Origin: Breviolum minutum Mf 1.05b.01
Lineage: Eukaryota; Sar; Dinophyceae; Suessiales; Symbiodiniaceae
Assembly (NCBI GenBank): GCA_000507305.1
Contig: DF241652.1
Span: forward strand, 1 to 64,000
Direction: 5' to 3'
DNA: 64,000 nt
The notes beneath the pieces are model-generated. The model was not told where the DNA came from. It saw only the letters and a list, made by a program, of their open reading frames with translations, and ran no database searches. Each line of letters begins with the position of its first letter. The first letter of the stretch is position 1. Below, piece after piece: positions 12,595-27,000 of the stretch. Both the position numbers and the translations under genes were made by a program.

Positions 12595-14559
12595 TTAGCA
12601 CTCCCCGACACTCAGGTCCGGGATTTCGCACTTGTCTTGACATTGTATTCCATCAATGGCTTGTGCAAACACCAGCAAACCTCCAGTGTATGCTTCGTCC
12701 ACAATTCGTGTCAATGTAGGATCTGGACCTGAAAGGGCATCGCTCATGCTCTTATATGCATAGATATCAAGGGTCTTGTTGTCAGGTCCTATCACCTAGC
12801 ACATTCATGTCATGGCAGGGGTTAGACTTACTGCTGTTCCGTCATTCGAATTTATTGTGGCGTCTTACCAGAACATTTGAATGCAAACACACAAAGTCTT
12901 CGAAACATTGGAGTCCAATACGGAATTCACCACTACTGAAGCCATTATAGATGATGAAAAAGCATGAAAAGCGCTTGCACGCATGGCAGCGAAGTATTCT
13001 GGCACTGAATCCTCGCTGGTTTGGTTCACAAATCCATTTTTGTCAAGGGAATTTAAAAATCTTGAAGCAATTGTAGGGGTCCATGATGAAGAAGCAAATC
13101 CCACTTGTGGCTATCTCTCAAAATCAAGTTGGAATATCAGTCTTCATATAACTGGAATTTGCGAATCTCCGCCTTCGCTCATTCGAGGCCCAGAATGAAT
13201 TCCATCCTCATTGTCACCTCAAAGGTGTCAAGTTTGAAGTTGAACTGCAGGGTACACCTGGTACACCAGGTACACCAGGTACACTGCACAAGTCCACTGA
13301 GGAGCTCGCTTGGTGACTCCAGCGCTGTTCTGACTGGGCTCACTGAAGCTGGAGACCTTTGCTTTCACCAAGCATAGTTGGAAGCCCTTCATGAATTTTG
13401 CTACAACAGGTTGACAGGACAACAACGACCTTAAGGTATTAAAAAAACTTTCAACCAAACGTCATTAGCTATGGGCTTGAGATGATGACGAAATGATGGT
13501 ATCTTATTTATTGGTCGTCATGATTGTGTGGCTCTCATTGGAGCACTAGTCCCACCAAAAAGGCGTGAATCAATGATTTCGCCCCACCAAACTTACCATG
13601 GCATGGAGGATCCTTAGTTAGCTGACTGGATTATATATATATATACATACCTGGATGTCCGGGTGAAAGCCTGAATTGATTGCTGAATCGGTACCACCCT
13701 CTAACCACACCATCAAGAACCTACTTTAAACTGAGAGTACTGCTGACTCTGGGATGCTGCGCATGCGTGAGACGCTGGAGAAAGGCCTAAAGAGACTTCA
13801 ACTCCAGCATTTGCCTTTTCAAGTTTCCTTGAGGCTTGAGGACCAGGCTTGACATTTCACCTCACGTCCAACCCTAGCCCTACAAGCCACAACTGCGGTG
13901 ACCGCAAGCGCAAAGTCCAAGCTACCACTTGACTTTCGCGTGAATGGACGAAGAACCAAACCCAACAGGGATGCTGCATCTATGTTATAAATACGTATAC
14001 AGTATGTATATATATATATATATGGTATGTACATATTAAGATATTACCGTATATTGTTGTATACAGTCTCTCTTTTTGCTCTCAAACGCATCAGGTCCGA
14101 GTCAACGCTGACTCGCTCCTCAATACCTACAATATCCTACAATCAACTACTTCTCTGGAGGTGTCGTCGCCATGAACTGGATTGGCCGAGAGGCAGGTGT
14201 GTCCTTCAGGTGAAAATTGGAAAAACTGCAAATCTGGATATGTAATCTGAGAATCAACAAACTCACCAGCTAAACTTGGCCCAAAGATTCCATTTATATA
14301 CCAAACCACCATGGACATTTCATGAGGTCGCCCATGGACCTCCATGAAATTCACTCATCTGCATGGAAACATCAGCTCCTTGGGGATCTTTGGATACAAT
14401 TCCTGGCAGAATTTGGACCAGACAGCATGTTTTTTTTTTGAAATTTGTCGACCCAAATTCCGTGCCATAAAGTGTACTGTAAACCCGTGGCCATTTTGTC
14501 CGAAATGTTTTCCAAAAAATTACAAGACGTGAGTCGCACTCCCAGTCTCCTCTCGGCAC
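12595..14559 (-). CDS. unrecognised multi-exon protein
   Basis: Several minus-strand frames look coding by composition and by AG-flanked limits, but I recognise no family. From high to low coordinates: 14559-14320 (LPGIVSKDPQGADVSMQ), 14354-14127 (EFVDSQITYPDLQFFQFSPE), 13458-13228 (VAKFMKGFQLCLVKAKVSSF), 13104-12865 (EDSVPEYFAAMRASAFHAF), and 12795-12595 (MSDALSGPDPTLTRIVDEAY, then a C-rich end CQDKCEIPDLSVGEC and a stop). The 12.6 kb exon has an AG acceptor just before VIGPDNKTLDIYAYK and is the best supported. Whether these are one gene or two, and where it starts, is not resolved. Confidence 0.4.
13247..13285 (+). repeat. 12-bp tandem repeat (GGTACACCTGGT-like)
   Basis: About three copies of a short GGTACACCAGGTACACC-like unit. 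Read on the minus strand it gives a YLVYLVYQVY peptide. It sits at the edge of a possible exon of the unrecognised 12.6-14.6 kb gene. Confidence 0.7.
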
Positions 14560-14599
14560 TGGGTCAAAACCTCCAGCATTTTCCGAGCTTCAGGAACAG

Positions 14600-15690
14600 T
14601 CTCCTCCAAGGAATTTAGTCTCCAGCAATTTCCCCTTCAGGAAATGTATAATTAAACTTTGTGGGGCTGTACAGGGCGGTTGTATTCCCAAAAAGCATGT
14701 CCCGAAGCTATCCAAGCTATCCATCAATCAAGACCAACCCCCTGTATGGATGCACCTTCATGAAATCCCTGTTTGAAGTAAATACGTCGTGCCTCCTCCG
14801 GACTGCTAGAATTCAACAAGTAGTATTGCTGTGCAGCAAAAAAACACCTGACGGCGTGTAAGCAGTCAACCGATATCCTTTCCTATAGAATAGCCTCTTG
14901 ACAATTTGAATCCCGGCCTGTACTTGCTATTTGCACTCCAGTTGTCGGCTGACACCTCTGCCATCGTTGCCTTCCACACTTAAATCATGCAGAAAGCTCA
15001 AGGCAAAAAGGATCAAATATGCACAAACACATAACATAGCTGCCAGAAGACCCCAAATCCGCCCGCACCGTAGGTGCAAAAGGGCGTGTCTTTCCGGAGG
15101 CGCTAACACAGGTCAGCTTTAGCTGGGGGGCGTTTTTTTTGTTGCAGGTAAAATGCATGGCACAGCATTTTGGGCCAAACAGCCTCCCCAGTTTTTGGTG
15201 TTACAACTTTGCGGCAAAGATTGTGACAAACAACATGTGGAATTTAGGTGCAGTTTAGCAATTTGGCCCGATTTCACGCCTTCTTGAGTCCGGATGAGCG
15301 GTGGCAAAAGTAGAGTAAAAAATTGTCGTTTTTGAATGGAGGAGCATGAGCTGAAAAATTGTGAAAAATTGCTTCAAAACATCGTGTTTTTTTTCATGTT
15401 GTCTTGTCAAAACACTGTAAATACAAGTGTTTTTGGCTGGTTTGCTTTGAGAACTGAAAATAAAAAAATGAAGAAAACCGTGGAAGCCCCTTGTTGAAAA
15501 AACATCGCAAAACACAGCGTTTTCTACACGTTCGCTAACACAGTTTGGCTTCTTGCACCTTGGGTGACCTTTTTGGACGATTTTTGCCCTTGACGCTGCA
15601 AAAACAACGAAAAAAGCAGTGCTTTTTCTTCTAAAGGCATAAACATGTCGCTAAATACAGTGTTGTTTGATGTTTTTGGTCTATAGTATT
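14600..15690. other. Gene-poor spacer
   Basis: No convincing coding frame on either strand. Short open frames of 60-86 codons lack family motifs, and the stretch 15300-15660 is rich in T/A runs and scattered TTTTT and CAAAACA words. Short TA dinucleotide runs occur nearby at about 13635-13646 and 14005-14024. Confidence 0.4.
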
Positions 15691-15698
15691 TGACCTGG

Positions 15699-15723
15699 AA
15701 CAACAACAACAACAACAACAACA

Positions 15724-15821
<98 letters not shown>

Positions 15822-15822
15822 N

Positions 15823-15864
<42 letters not shown>

Positions 15865-15888
15865 CACAACAACGACAACCACGACAAT

Positions 15889-15942
<54 letters not shown>

Positions 15943-16027
15943 TACGACGACAACGACGACAACGACGACAACGACAACAACGACAACAACGACAACAACG
16001 ACAACAACGACAACAACGACAACAACG

Positions 16028-16094
<67 letters not shown>

Positions 16095-16095
16095 G
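15699..16095 (+). repeat. CAA / GAC / GACAAC microsatellite with an assembly gap
   Basis: Compound trinucleotide array: (AAC)n at about 15699-15724, (GAC)n to about 15820, one N at 15822, then (GACAAC)n, (GACAACAAC)n and finally (AAC)n to about 16095. All frames on both strands are open and encode homopolymer-like V/C/L/S/R or D/N/T runs, so the long ORFs here (15524-16264 minus and neighbours) are not genes. Confidence 0.95.
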
Positions 16096-16974
16096 AACCT
16101 TGTAACCTTGGCGCGGGCGGACCCTGCCGCGGAGCGGCCTGAATAGGACATTGCACTCCCAGATTTGCAGAAGTATGTGTAAGTATGTGTAAGTCCAATC
16201 CACTCAAAAATATTCTACACGAGCTGCGCAGAAGAGGTTGTATAGAAAGCACAGTTGCCGACAATTAGCCTGGCTGATTTTCGACGATCACCCTGGCTGG
16301 TTTTGATACTGGCGCGCTATCTCCCTTGAGAAAATGAGGAGGCTTTCACCTTTATGTCCTCTGTAGAGTCAAACCTGTCCATATCTCAATATTTGAGGAT
16401 CAACCCTTTCGGCTCGCGATCGCATAAGGATTATCTTGTGCAGACCGAGACAATGCTTAGCCTGCTTGCGCAGAAGAATGATGACGATTCTATGAAAAGG
16501 CTTTCCATGTTGCTTTGTTCAAAGAGGTGTCCGACATGGCGTCCACTACATCAAAATCAAAGGAGCTTCGGCATCATCGGATGTTTTGAGACGACACACG
16601 TCTAAACGTCTATGATATGCATGGCTTGACTCCGACAAAAAAGTAAATTTCGATATCCAAACTATATTCCTTCCAATGGGTGCGTGAGAAATCAAACTTC
16701 ACAGAATCGCAAGAGATAAATTTGGTTTGGTTTGTATACTCTGCACCTGCAACTCTTCAACCTCTTTCTGCTCTTTGTCCGCCATCCTGAACATGCATCT
16801 GCACACAGAGAAAAAAGACAAAAGGACTTAGCCCATTCACTACTGGCAAATAAAATCACCTGCTTTTCCGCGAACTATGGAGCATTCGCCATGGGATCGA
16901 AGTCATGACATATCGCATGAGGTTTAAGATTGTGGCATTGCCGAAAAAACTCAGACTCTTGGCCATGTCAAGAT

Positions 16975-17571
16975 TCAGCCATAGACTTCTAGACTCAAAC
17001 TCGCCCTGGTAGCCTCATCTGGCGCTTCACCCACACAAAGCTGAGCACACTCACATTGAAAATGGCACTCTGGCGCACACAAACCAACGGACGACATCTC
17101 GTAGATGTTGCTCTTTGACACAAACACGGGGCTTCTCACTGACAACGAGTGAAGAGGCATCTACTCGATTCAAAACTGAATGACAAACATGTTCTTAGTG
17201 GCCACCCAAGAAAGTTGCAAAGGCAGTTGATAAACATAACATGTCCATTTGCGGATTTTCCCCTTGCAGTTATCTTCCAAACGAGCCGGGGATGCTGCGT
17301 AGATCGCCTTTTGCGGAAAATTGAGGGCCCTTGCCACCAGGTCACAAGTTCTCCGCTTGCAGGTCAGTTGAGGATCATGCGAGAGCTGTCTGAGCTGCCG
17401 GACTTCCAACTGCCTGACATCTCTCCTGACCGAAGCAACCCCAGACTTTTTGAGGCAGGCAATGCTGGCCATTTGCAAGTGACAAAAGCTTTTCTTGGTC
17501 GCAGGTGTTCTTATTAACTGGAAAGAACCTCTGGCAAGAAATGATAAAAAATGGATGCATCTCCGTTGCAA
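16975..17571 (-). CDS. possible exons of an unrecognised protein
   Basis: Two minus-strand frames may be coding: 17170-17571 (SIACLKKSGVASVRRDVRQL) and 16975-17160, which has a cysteine-rich stretch (CAPECHFQCECAQLC) and ends in a stop. They lie downstream of the RAP-domain gene's stop at 18052, so they belong to a different gene or are chance frames. No family is recognised. Confidence 0.25.
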
Positions 17572-18051
17572 GCTTCTGAGGATTCGGCAAAAGGCCTAAT
17601 ACCATATGGCTGTGTGACAGCTCCGGCTGAGAAGTGAAGTTTGGACACTGAACGAACTTGATAGCTTCTACAGTATTTGCTTGGTTTCAAGTATTGCCTG
17701 AAGTTTCAGGCAATTCAGGTGACTTTGATGGGCTTTTCACTTTAGTTGGCCTTCACAGATTGAACTTTCATAAGTATAGATTATATATGTACTTAAGATT
17801 CTCCAATTCTATGATCTATTCGGGCCAATTGCTCCTGTTGATTGTTCTTAGCTGCCGTTTCTATCTAGATAAGAAAGCTTGAACAGCGAACAGTTGAGAA
17901 ATGATGATCTGCTCAAGCTGCACTCCTCTTGGTCGTCGTCACGGATCATTTGACATGTATATTGATGTCTGTGTTCGTTTGGGGTCTGACAAACCGTTTG
18001 TCTTCTTTGCTTACAAGGAACAATGCTCAATGCAAGTGATATCAAATTGTA

Positions 18052-21000
18052 CTACTTATGCCGATTCACAGTACACTTTGCTTGCAGACCTTTTTGAGCA
18101 CTCTGCAGAAGCCGGTTGAGAAAGCTTTGCTCCTCTGATCTGAGGAGGCTTCGCCACTCAAAGTAAGGAACTTCTACAATTCTCCATCCTAAACGCTTCA
18201 AAAGGCGCATTCTAAGAGCTGGCAGCCTTTGCCACACATCGCTTCCATCGCTAGCACTTATGCCACCAGAGCGGGCATTCTCGTCATTTTCACTTTCCCC
18301 AAGATGAAATCGTGACGCTTCAACCGCTTCTTGTCCGTCCAGCATGTCCATTCCGTCCATTTCGTCCATCTGGCTGAATATGAAGTCACCAGGCAATGCG
18401 CCGTGATCTAACTCGGTCTCAGCAGTTCTTCCCCAACCTACTCCACTGTCATCGGCCCATGCTTCACGGGGACCGCGGAAAAAGTCTTCCTTCAATCCCA
18501 CTATAACGGCCAATTTCCAGGAAGGTATAGCCAAATGGATATTGCAAACCGACGTTGGATACATGATTGTGACCTGCCCGTCAGTCCCTGTGCCTGTCTG
18601 TTGACCGGACAAAAGCTTGTCGAGAGCTTGATGCACATTCCGTTCCAAGGATCGAAGGTCTTGTGAGACACTCGAAGCCTGTCAGCAACGAACGTTTTGA
18701 CATCGTTGTGGAAAGTCCATATACCCAAGGACGGCACCTCTGGAGCTTGTTGGAGATTGGTAAAGGCTGCCGAAGCTTCTGCTGACATGTCTACACTTTT
18801 CAGCCTAGGAGACCAGCTTGTAGAGGAGCTACTTGACTTTGAGAGTAAACCAACTGTTATCTGCCTGTTACCAGCATGCCTCTTTATGTGTTCAAGTGTA
18901 CGTCTGTGTGTTGTGTGGCGTTGATGTGATATTAGGCAGCAACTGTCAGACTCAACCCAAATCCATGGCATTGTCTTGATCTAAAAGTTTGGTCTCAAAC
19001 CCAAATATTTCATGGCTAAATCAGCATTTTTGGCCTTGTTGTGGATGTATTTGTGGCAACTCCAAACTGCCAAGGAACTCAAATTCAAGAGCCGCACAGC
19101 CAACAACCTCAAAAAGTCAAGGCTCCGGAAATCACATGTTCGGGAAACGGTACAAGCAGAGTAGACTTCAATACACTATCACTGTAAAGTCTATTCGCTA
19201 AGATGTGGCCTCAAACTGTATGATGTATTCTGAATATGCATTGCTGTCTTTGTCTAAGAATCTCATCAGGTCGCATCCGATGAATCTGCATATCAACATG
19301 GTTCCCAAGTCCCTGCCACAGAAGCGCCTTGAAATATCTAAGACTGGGACGAGCCTCGCCGTGTCAGTGGCAGCGCCCCAAACATCTGACCTCAAAGCCC
19401 CAGGAGGGAGTTGTGTATTTGCAGATTCAAAAGGACTCAACTGATCAAAGAAACATATTCAATATTATTGACCTTACAATCTTCCAAGTCATCCTAGATA
19501 ATGTGGGAGTAGCAAGTAAAGAATATTGCAGTCATACAAATACATTCAAAGCATTCATGCATCACTTGGGGCTCTAAAAAACCCTACCTTTTCCGAGCCA
19601 AACTTTGGCGAGCATCGAAAGCCATGAGTTGAGACCTTGCCACATAAGCTTTCGCCTGGGAGCAAACAAAGCCTCCTTCACTTGAGGTGATGGACCGCAG
19701 AAGCATAAATCAAAAGCTGGCTGCGGTTGATTTACCTGATATTTTCTGTGGTCCTGGCTGTAAATCTTGCACCTGCCACTGAGAAGGACTTGATGCATGA
19801 AGCAAAGACAAAGACAAAAAGAAGTGTTTCCAATGGTAACAACTTTGAAACTGATCAAACGGCTTGCAACAGCTTTGCAATCTGCCAGCTGCACTGCAGA
19901 TTCTTTGGAAGGACCGGAAAAGGCAATTCCCAGCCTTGCTGAGACTCCGTTTGAAACTGACTCTACCCTTTACCCTTCGCATTTTCTGAACATGACTGCA
20001 TGTCATTGGGATCCTGTGTTTTTCCTGAATACAGCAAGAACACCGACAGAACTGTAGCTGAGAAGACTGCAGCACTTGCCGCAACGAACGGTCCGGCAAA
20101 TTGTGCATGGCTTGGGAGACAAGTAGTGCCTTCAAGCCACACAGATTCTTGTTATACTTTGGCTAAGGAACACTAGAACTACAGTTTTGATCTCAGAGAC
20201 GGAGAGTGGGCAGAAACGGCCTTCATTGCTCTAACCAGCAATTCTGAGATCGGTGGTCGGAAAGCTTCAGGGACCTAAGCGCAAGTAATGCACAGTGAGA
20301 TCAAGGAGCCTCCATGCCAGTTCTACAGTTCATTGGTCTAAAAATGTTCTCTCTTTATCTTCATGACTCCGTTGCCTTCGTTTGTATCTTTCTCATACTT
20401 CCATGGAGTCTCAGCCAACTGCGACACGTCTTACGCCGAACCGAGGAAAGTACAAGATCCGGCGCCCCAAGCTTTGCATAAGCATAGATGGCTTGGGCGA
20501 TGTCCTCATGAAGCCCAGCATCCCACTGATTCGATCGAAAGGCAAGCGAGGAGGCTCACAATATCTCACCAAGGTATAGAATATGCATTAGAACATGATT
20601 GAGCATGTATTGTATATGTATACAAGCGAGGTGAAACGCGTGTTAGCTGTGTATATTTTGGACATCGCACAACATCTAGATACTATGCAACACACCAACA
20701 CACTTCAAAACTGAAAAGTACGAAAAAGTACGAAAAAGTTCGTTGTTGCTCCAGCATTACAAGTTGCATAGGCAAAAAGTCCCTCAAAGTCCAAACAATC
20801 CGATCTTTTCTTAAAAGGTGCTACCGAACTTCAAGACCTTCTGTAGGTCAATACAGCCACCCCAAGTACATTCAGCAAGACTTGGTTGTGGGTCGTCATG
20901 TTGCTATGTTGGACGCACAAAAGGTGCACTAAGAAACGCCTGTTGGGCTGTCAAAATTATTCAACGATCCCTCAGAGTTTTGCAAGAAGAGTCAATTCGG

Positions 21001-24000
21001 GCCTGGGGGTGCATGGTTGATGAAGCATCTGCGCCATCTACAAGGGTGCGCAAACTGTCGGTATGCAGAGCCTCTCATGACAACACCCAAACACCCGTCT
21101 CGAGCAACAGTGCTTTGACTTGATTTTGCACTTATGCTGCCTACTTTCCTTGGAGGTCCAGCATGGAGGAAGTCTATTGATAGCAAGTACAAGCAGGGAA
21201 GCAAATGATATTCGCTGCCTCCAAAGCTTTGCTTGCAAGATTGGCCAACAAAGGCCAGTCCTAAAATGGCAGATTGAATGAAGAGATTACAATCCACATC
21301 AACTGAAAGTTCACATTCTCAGCCCTTGGCCCGCAAACCAAGGAGTGCCCATATTCGAAGAGCAGAAGCCTTCCAACTACAAAACTCTGTCATGTATTTC
21401 ACGGCATTTAGTGGCTACATTTTGCAGATTCGGCAGCTTCTCCAATCTTTTCCGCCCGTTCTATTCGCTGCATCTGGAGCTAGAAGCTTCAGGTGGCGAT
21501 GTCCCGTACTTTGGAGACACGCCAATCACTTCTCCAACTGGTTGCTACCTCATTCAGCGTCGCAGGTCATGGTTCAATTCAAACAAAAAAAGTATGGTAT
21601 TCTAATGATATACTGAGTATACCGTGGAAATACTATGAACAGAATATCGAATTTGTTGCTGTTTGTCAGAGCTCCAACTGTTTGACTGCCTGAGTCTTGC
21701 TTTCTTCCCACCAAGTTACCCTCCATTGTCATTGTGTTCTGGTAAACGTGCAAACCCAACTGTCAAAGGAATCCCTTGTGGCGCTGCCGCCTGCAAATTT
21801 TGCTAAAATGGAATTTGCGGCAATTGGCCAATGGACAACACAACGCCACGAATCTGCGATCCTCTCAGGAATGGAGACTGGTTCCGGAAGAAGGAAAGGG
21901 CAAGATGCCATCTTTGACGCCGTCTCTTTGATCAAATCATCCAAAGCTGTTGGGTTTTTTCCAATCCTTGAAAAGGCTTCAGAAAAGATCGTTTGCAAAA
22001 ACCATGAACATTAAGTACGTGTCCTCAACTACCATCAACTGCTCTTGCAAACAAGCATCTCAGAGTTCATCTCCTGACTTTTTTGTGTGGAGTTGGTGAT
22101 GAGCGTTGTTCTTACAATTCTGCTGCAAAGATCTCACGACAATGAAATCACCAGGCTTCCTTGATGGCACCTTCGATCTGCTCACGCAGCATCTTGATGT
22201 CATCAAAATTGCTAGAACTTCCTCAAAGTACAATCTTGCTTCACCCAGAAACTGTCACTCCCTGGAAACTCATAGAAAGGAGTTAGAAAATAAATCAAGA
22301 ATCAACCTCGTGTGTATCATGTATTATCTTGTGTCTTTGTGTCACAGTTGAAGTGTTGTGTTTTTCAGGCTCTTCTGTTTTCAGGCTTGGCTCTGCTCTC
22401 CACCAATGCCGTGTCAAGCTCTCGCACATAATCTCGTCGAACATCCGGCATCGCCTTCAACAGCTTCTGCATTTTGGGATGCCTCGATACGTCGATGCAA
22501 CGCGCAGCAGGCGAAACGGTGGGTCCAGACCCTGCAAAAACTCAACTGATTTTCGTTTTCATTAAGAAGCCAACATCGTATTGATCAGCTTTTCGGCCGT
22601 TAAGCCACCCCAAGGGTCACCTCAAAACCATGAAGGGGGCAACTCGTCCAGCTGAATTCCGGCAAAATCATACCCAACATGCCTCCATCGGCAAAGGAGC
22701 TGATAAGATTGCCTTAAAAATTGAGGTCAAAGAGTTAGACCATTGTGAATACCAGCAGTGCTTCAAAATCAATGACTTGTTTCACTTGTTTTTGATTGGG
22801 ATTTAGCTCTTGAAAACATGTTGATCAACCTGAGCACATGCACAGATTTTTTAAACGAAAACCTTGACCTTACATCAACTTGCGATTAAGCACTGCACCT
22901 AGGCCACGAGGCATTGACACGCGAAGCAGTTCAATACACACTGCAGATCTACAGCTGTCTGATCCACTGCAAAGACTTTGCTGCGAGCAAAATGTGAAAA
23001 TGAAATTACTGGAAGTACCGACTTCAAACAAGTTCAATTTGCTGAAAAATTGAAAACCATTGAAAAAAAAAACATATTGCAAAAAACATAACTCTTCAAG
23101 TTGCAGACTTGGAGTTGGAGCTACAGAGTTGATTGTGACTGGTCCCACCTGCTGGTCGTAGGGAATGGATCTGAGCTTCATTGTCCGCTGCAAATCACGG
23201 CTCAACAAGCGGAAACGGTACCTCACCAAGCTGCCAAGCTTGTTCGGAAGTGGTGATGTCATACGGAAATTCACCAGTTCAGTTCTTGCTAGGCTCCCAG
23301 CCTGAGTTGAGATGCAGGGATTACACTTCGCAGTTGCACTAACGACTGTGCTGTAGCAATGGTCTCTGCGCCTCGAGACGCAAGCAGCACAAGCGGTTCA
23401 GACTTAAACAGCTAAATTGATTCAGTCTATATGCTGGTTCTACTTGTTTTTCTAGGCCCTTGCACTCTCCAGGAACTAAGAATCAATCTTCAACTTGATA
23501 TCTACAATATATTGCGTTATACGAGGCAGACAGTGCCATCTCTTGCTCCAATGGATCTAAAACCAGGCTAGACCCACCGAACTGAATCTCACCTTCAGCA
23601 AGACACTAATAAAATTGTAGTTCATTGTATTGCCTTACTTCCCTTGCCTTGCATTTACTTCCCTTGCCTTCTATTACGCTATCATTAACATACACTGCAT
23701 TTGTAGCACACCACACCGCATCCTATATCTATGCAATTCATTCATGTACTGTACATCTTAGCGCTGCCCTCTTGTCATTGCAAATGCCTGACATGGAGCA
23801 TGCCTTTCCGTGCACTTTCCTTCAATCTACAAGCCATTTGAAAAGGGTCTGGTACATTGTTTGCATCCTTCAACAAAGAGTGCTACTGAAAAGGCTCCAG
23901 CAAAAGAACCACCTTTTGCTTTCTGTGTCAAGAAGGCAGCTAGAATCTAGAAACAAATCACCTTAGTTTTATTTGTCACCTCCATCCCTGAAATCAGCAC

Positions 24001-27000
24001 CGGTCATGTCAGATCCTCACCTCCAGTGTGCAAACGTGGCCTGGAGGTATTCCACAGGTCCGCTGCCAGTGCCTTGGTCGACGTGGAGATCGAACTGCAG
24101 CTGTTCATCAATCGACCTTGGTACCTTGTCGCCCAAAGAAGAACGGAGACCATCCAAAAAGCCAGCAATGTCTCGTGGAGAGTAGCTCGAAGTTTGACTC
24201 CTCAAGGCAGCACGTCTTCTACTGGAGTCAGGAAACAAGCAAATTGAAGCCCCAAACCGAGGTCCTGAGGTGTCTTACAGCAGCATTCAAGAGGCCTTGC
24301 CACAAAATCCACAAGACACAAGAAGCCTTCTCGAAAGACTTGCCCATCCTCGAGCATGACTGCAAATGTGAAGCTCTTCATGTCTTCTTTATTGGTACAC
24401 TCACAAGCATGTGCCAAAATTCGACCCGCACCTTCAGGAGGGGATTGGATTGCAAAGGGTCGGAGCACCTTCGCCACTTGCCTGGAGCAATCCATGGAAA
24501 ATTGATGTCCCACAATCCTTTGCAAGCAAGGCTGTTTTGCTCCTTTGTGAAAATACTCCAAATTTATCTGAAAGCTTCACACTTCACACCTGCAAAACAT
24601 GTGCAGGGAAACACTTCAACCCCCTTCAGTCACTGGAGATTTGCATTTACAACCTCGCTTCCACAGGGCCTGGGTGTCCAGGAGCCCTGCATCAGGGAAT
24701 GAGCAGCATGTTGCCCAAGCTTTTCTAATGGATCTCCACCTCAGAGGTTGACATGAGGACATGGTGACATGGTGGATTTTTTTCTGAACGGCTCGCAATT
24801 TGAGGCAATCACTCCAAGAAGTGGCAATATGTTGGCCCTTGGTTGAGAGGGGAATTGTGTGCGAAAGAATCTGTTGACCTTTGACACTTCAAGGATTCCA
24901 AGAATGGCTCCAGTCTTCCAAGCTTCTCGCGGCACCAAGCGCAGAAGACATCATCGCAAAGTCCTCTGACGAGAAGGAAGCAAGACCTTACTCCGTGTCG
25001 TGTATTTGCTGTTTCCATCTCGTTTCCTGTCCGTTTACGACTCGTCACCCCTGCCTCTGGTCACTTTTAAAATCCTCTCACCATGAGCCTATCACTGCGC
25101 CGAGGCCTGCACGTGGTATTGATGCTGCTGCCAACCGATGAAAAAGTTCTTCACCTTGGCCGGTCGGCTGTGGTGGATGGCGATTTCTGGGACAGGATTT
25201 CACTCCATCAAAAGAGGCACTTCAAAACTTTGGAGTCACACTGAAGTGGCGCAATTTGACGAATGCTGCAGCACTGGCCGAAAGCCCCTGCAGAATCACT
25301 CAAGGCTGAAAATGAAGCACAGAAAGCATGAAAGTACATCCATCAAACATCATCAAACATCATACCGCAGGCGTCCATCCGCCTGGGGCTCCAGCTCCTC
25401 CAGTCTGGTCACGAACTGTGCCTCTCAAGTCTGTGCAGGCTTCAACTGGGTATTGTTCCCGGTAGGGCCATACTTCTATACAAGTTTTGCAATAGATACA
25501 CTTGACATATCTTGACATGTGAATGGCCTCCAATCTGGATAAAAGAACTCTCTGAAAATCATCTTCTTCTGAGTGTAGCATTGGCGAGGTGTTGCTCCTT
25601 TCGCCGTGTTTGCAAAAACAATCAGCATTTCACCTTCAGCCCTAAGAGCTTGAAAGCTGATCTCCAAACCAAATGTGACAGTACAACAGTACACAATTTT
25701 TATCGAATTTGTGCTCATGACTCTGTCATGACATGCTATCAGCAAACAGCAATTCAGCATGCAAAGAATTGCTGGACACATCATCAGCAGGATGAAAAGG
25801 AAAGGTTTCACAAATCTTATCCGAGTTCACTCCTGCCACTGACTCGCCCCATTGCACAAACAACATGGCAAATCTTGGAGGCAAAAGTGAAGCAAGTTCG
25901 ATCATTGGATCTGATCTTCAAGCCTTTTGAGCCATCTTTTCAATCCGGATTTCAGCTCTAAGACAGGGACTGCTAGGCCACCCAAGGAAGGAGACACCTC
26001 AGAAAAAATCTTTGAGATTTTGATGGATTTTGGACCTTTTTATTCCTGTACGTATTGCTTGGAGGCAACAAAAGAGCTCAACCTATTGGACGTCCGGCTT
26101 TAAACCTTTCCCTTTTGATGAACTCAGCAAGTCACATCTGAAATCGCACGCAGCAGGCTTGAGAACACAGCGTGTGGATCCTTTTGGCAGTGATTGTTGT
26201 AGAAGTTTGGCTCAAAAACACGCACTTCCCTGAAAGTCCTTCTTGACGAAGCGTAGCTTGGCCAAGTCTGCAACGGCTAGAGATAGCTGAATCCTTGGTT
26301 ACTAAGCTATATATTATATACTCCATCTTTTACTCCAGGGTTTGCAGCCCAATGACATGTGAACCTGTAAAACCCCATGGAAAAAGAACATATGCAAAAG
26401 TTCGTTTGGTGTTTGAGGTCTGGACGGACTCAAGGATTGAGGCCAACCTGTGAACTCAGCGGCTTTCAAAGCACATTTCACAGCGGAGCACCAACATGCA
26501 GTTCTTGCACCTTCGCATCCTTCATGTGACAGCGGAGCCACCTGTTCACTTGATTTATCTCACTCCGGCATCTGTGTAATCGAAAAAACCTACATGCATG
26601 CATGGTGTGTAGTGAATTTAATCCCCCGGCCAACTAATTGAAAAGGACCTAACACCATATATTGCGCAGTGGCCCTACGGCAATCATATCGTATCATAAG
26701 TGTCACTGTGTCATATCATTGTCGTACTTTACCACGTCATATAACCCCCAATTTTTGAACGGATTCTTCAAAAAAAAACTCTAGTGACTCTAGTCCATGC
26801 GCGACCTGCCTTGAGTGAAAAAGTGCTCGACCAGGCTTCCAAAAGAACTTTATTCGCTATGTGTGCTGAAGCCAGCCCGTGCAACACGCGGCACATGTCT
26901 TGCAGTGAGCAGTTTGGCATCAATGCCAGCATTGCAGGTAGCAGCGGAGCCATGAGCATTTGTCGTTCTTGCAAAGGAGTTGGAAGTTTTGAATATCCAG

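Noticed and set aside
15524..16264. Minus-strand ORFs of 246 and 190 codons rich in C, S, V or R, and plus-strand T/D-rich ORFs
   Set aside because: Pure products of the CAA/GAC microsatellite, crossing an N at 15822, with no unique sequence resembling a protein.
23625..23966. Plus-strand ORF of 113 codons
   Set aside because: Low-complexity L/H/S composition, no domain, and inside the span of the minus-strand RAP-domain gene; treated as intronic.
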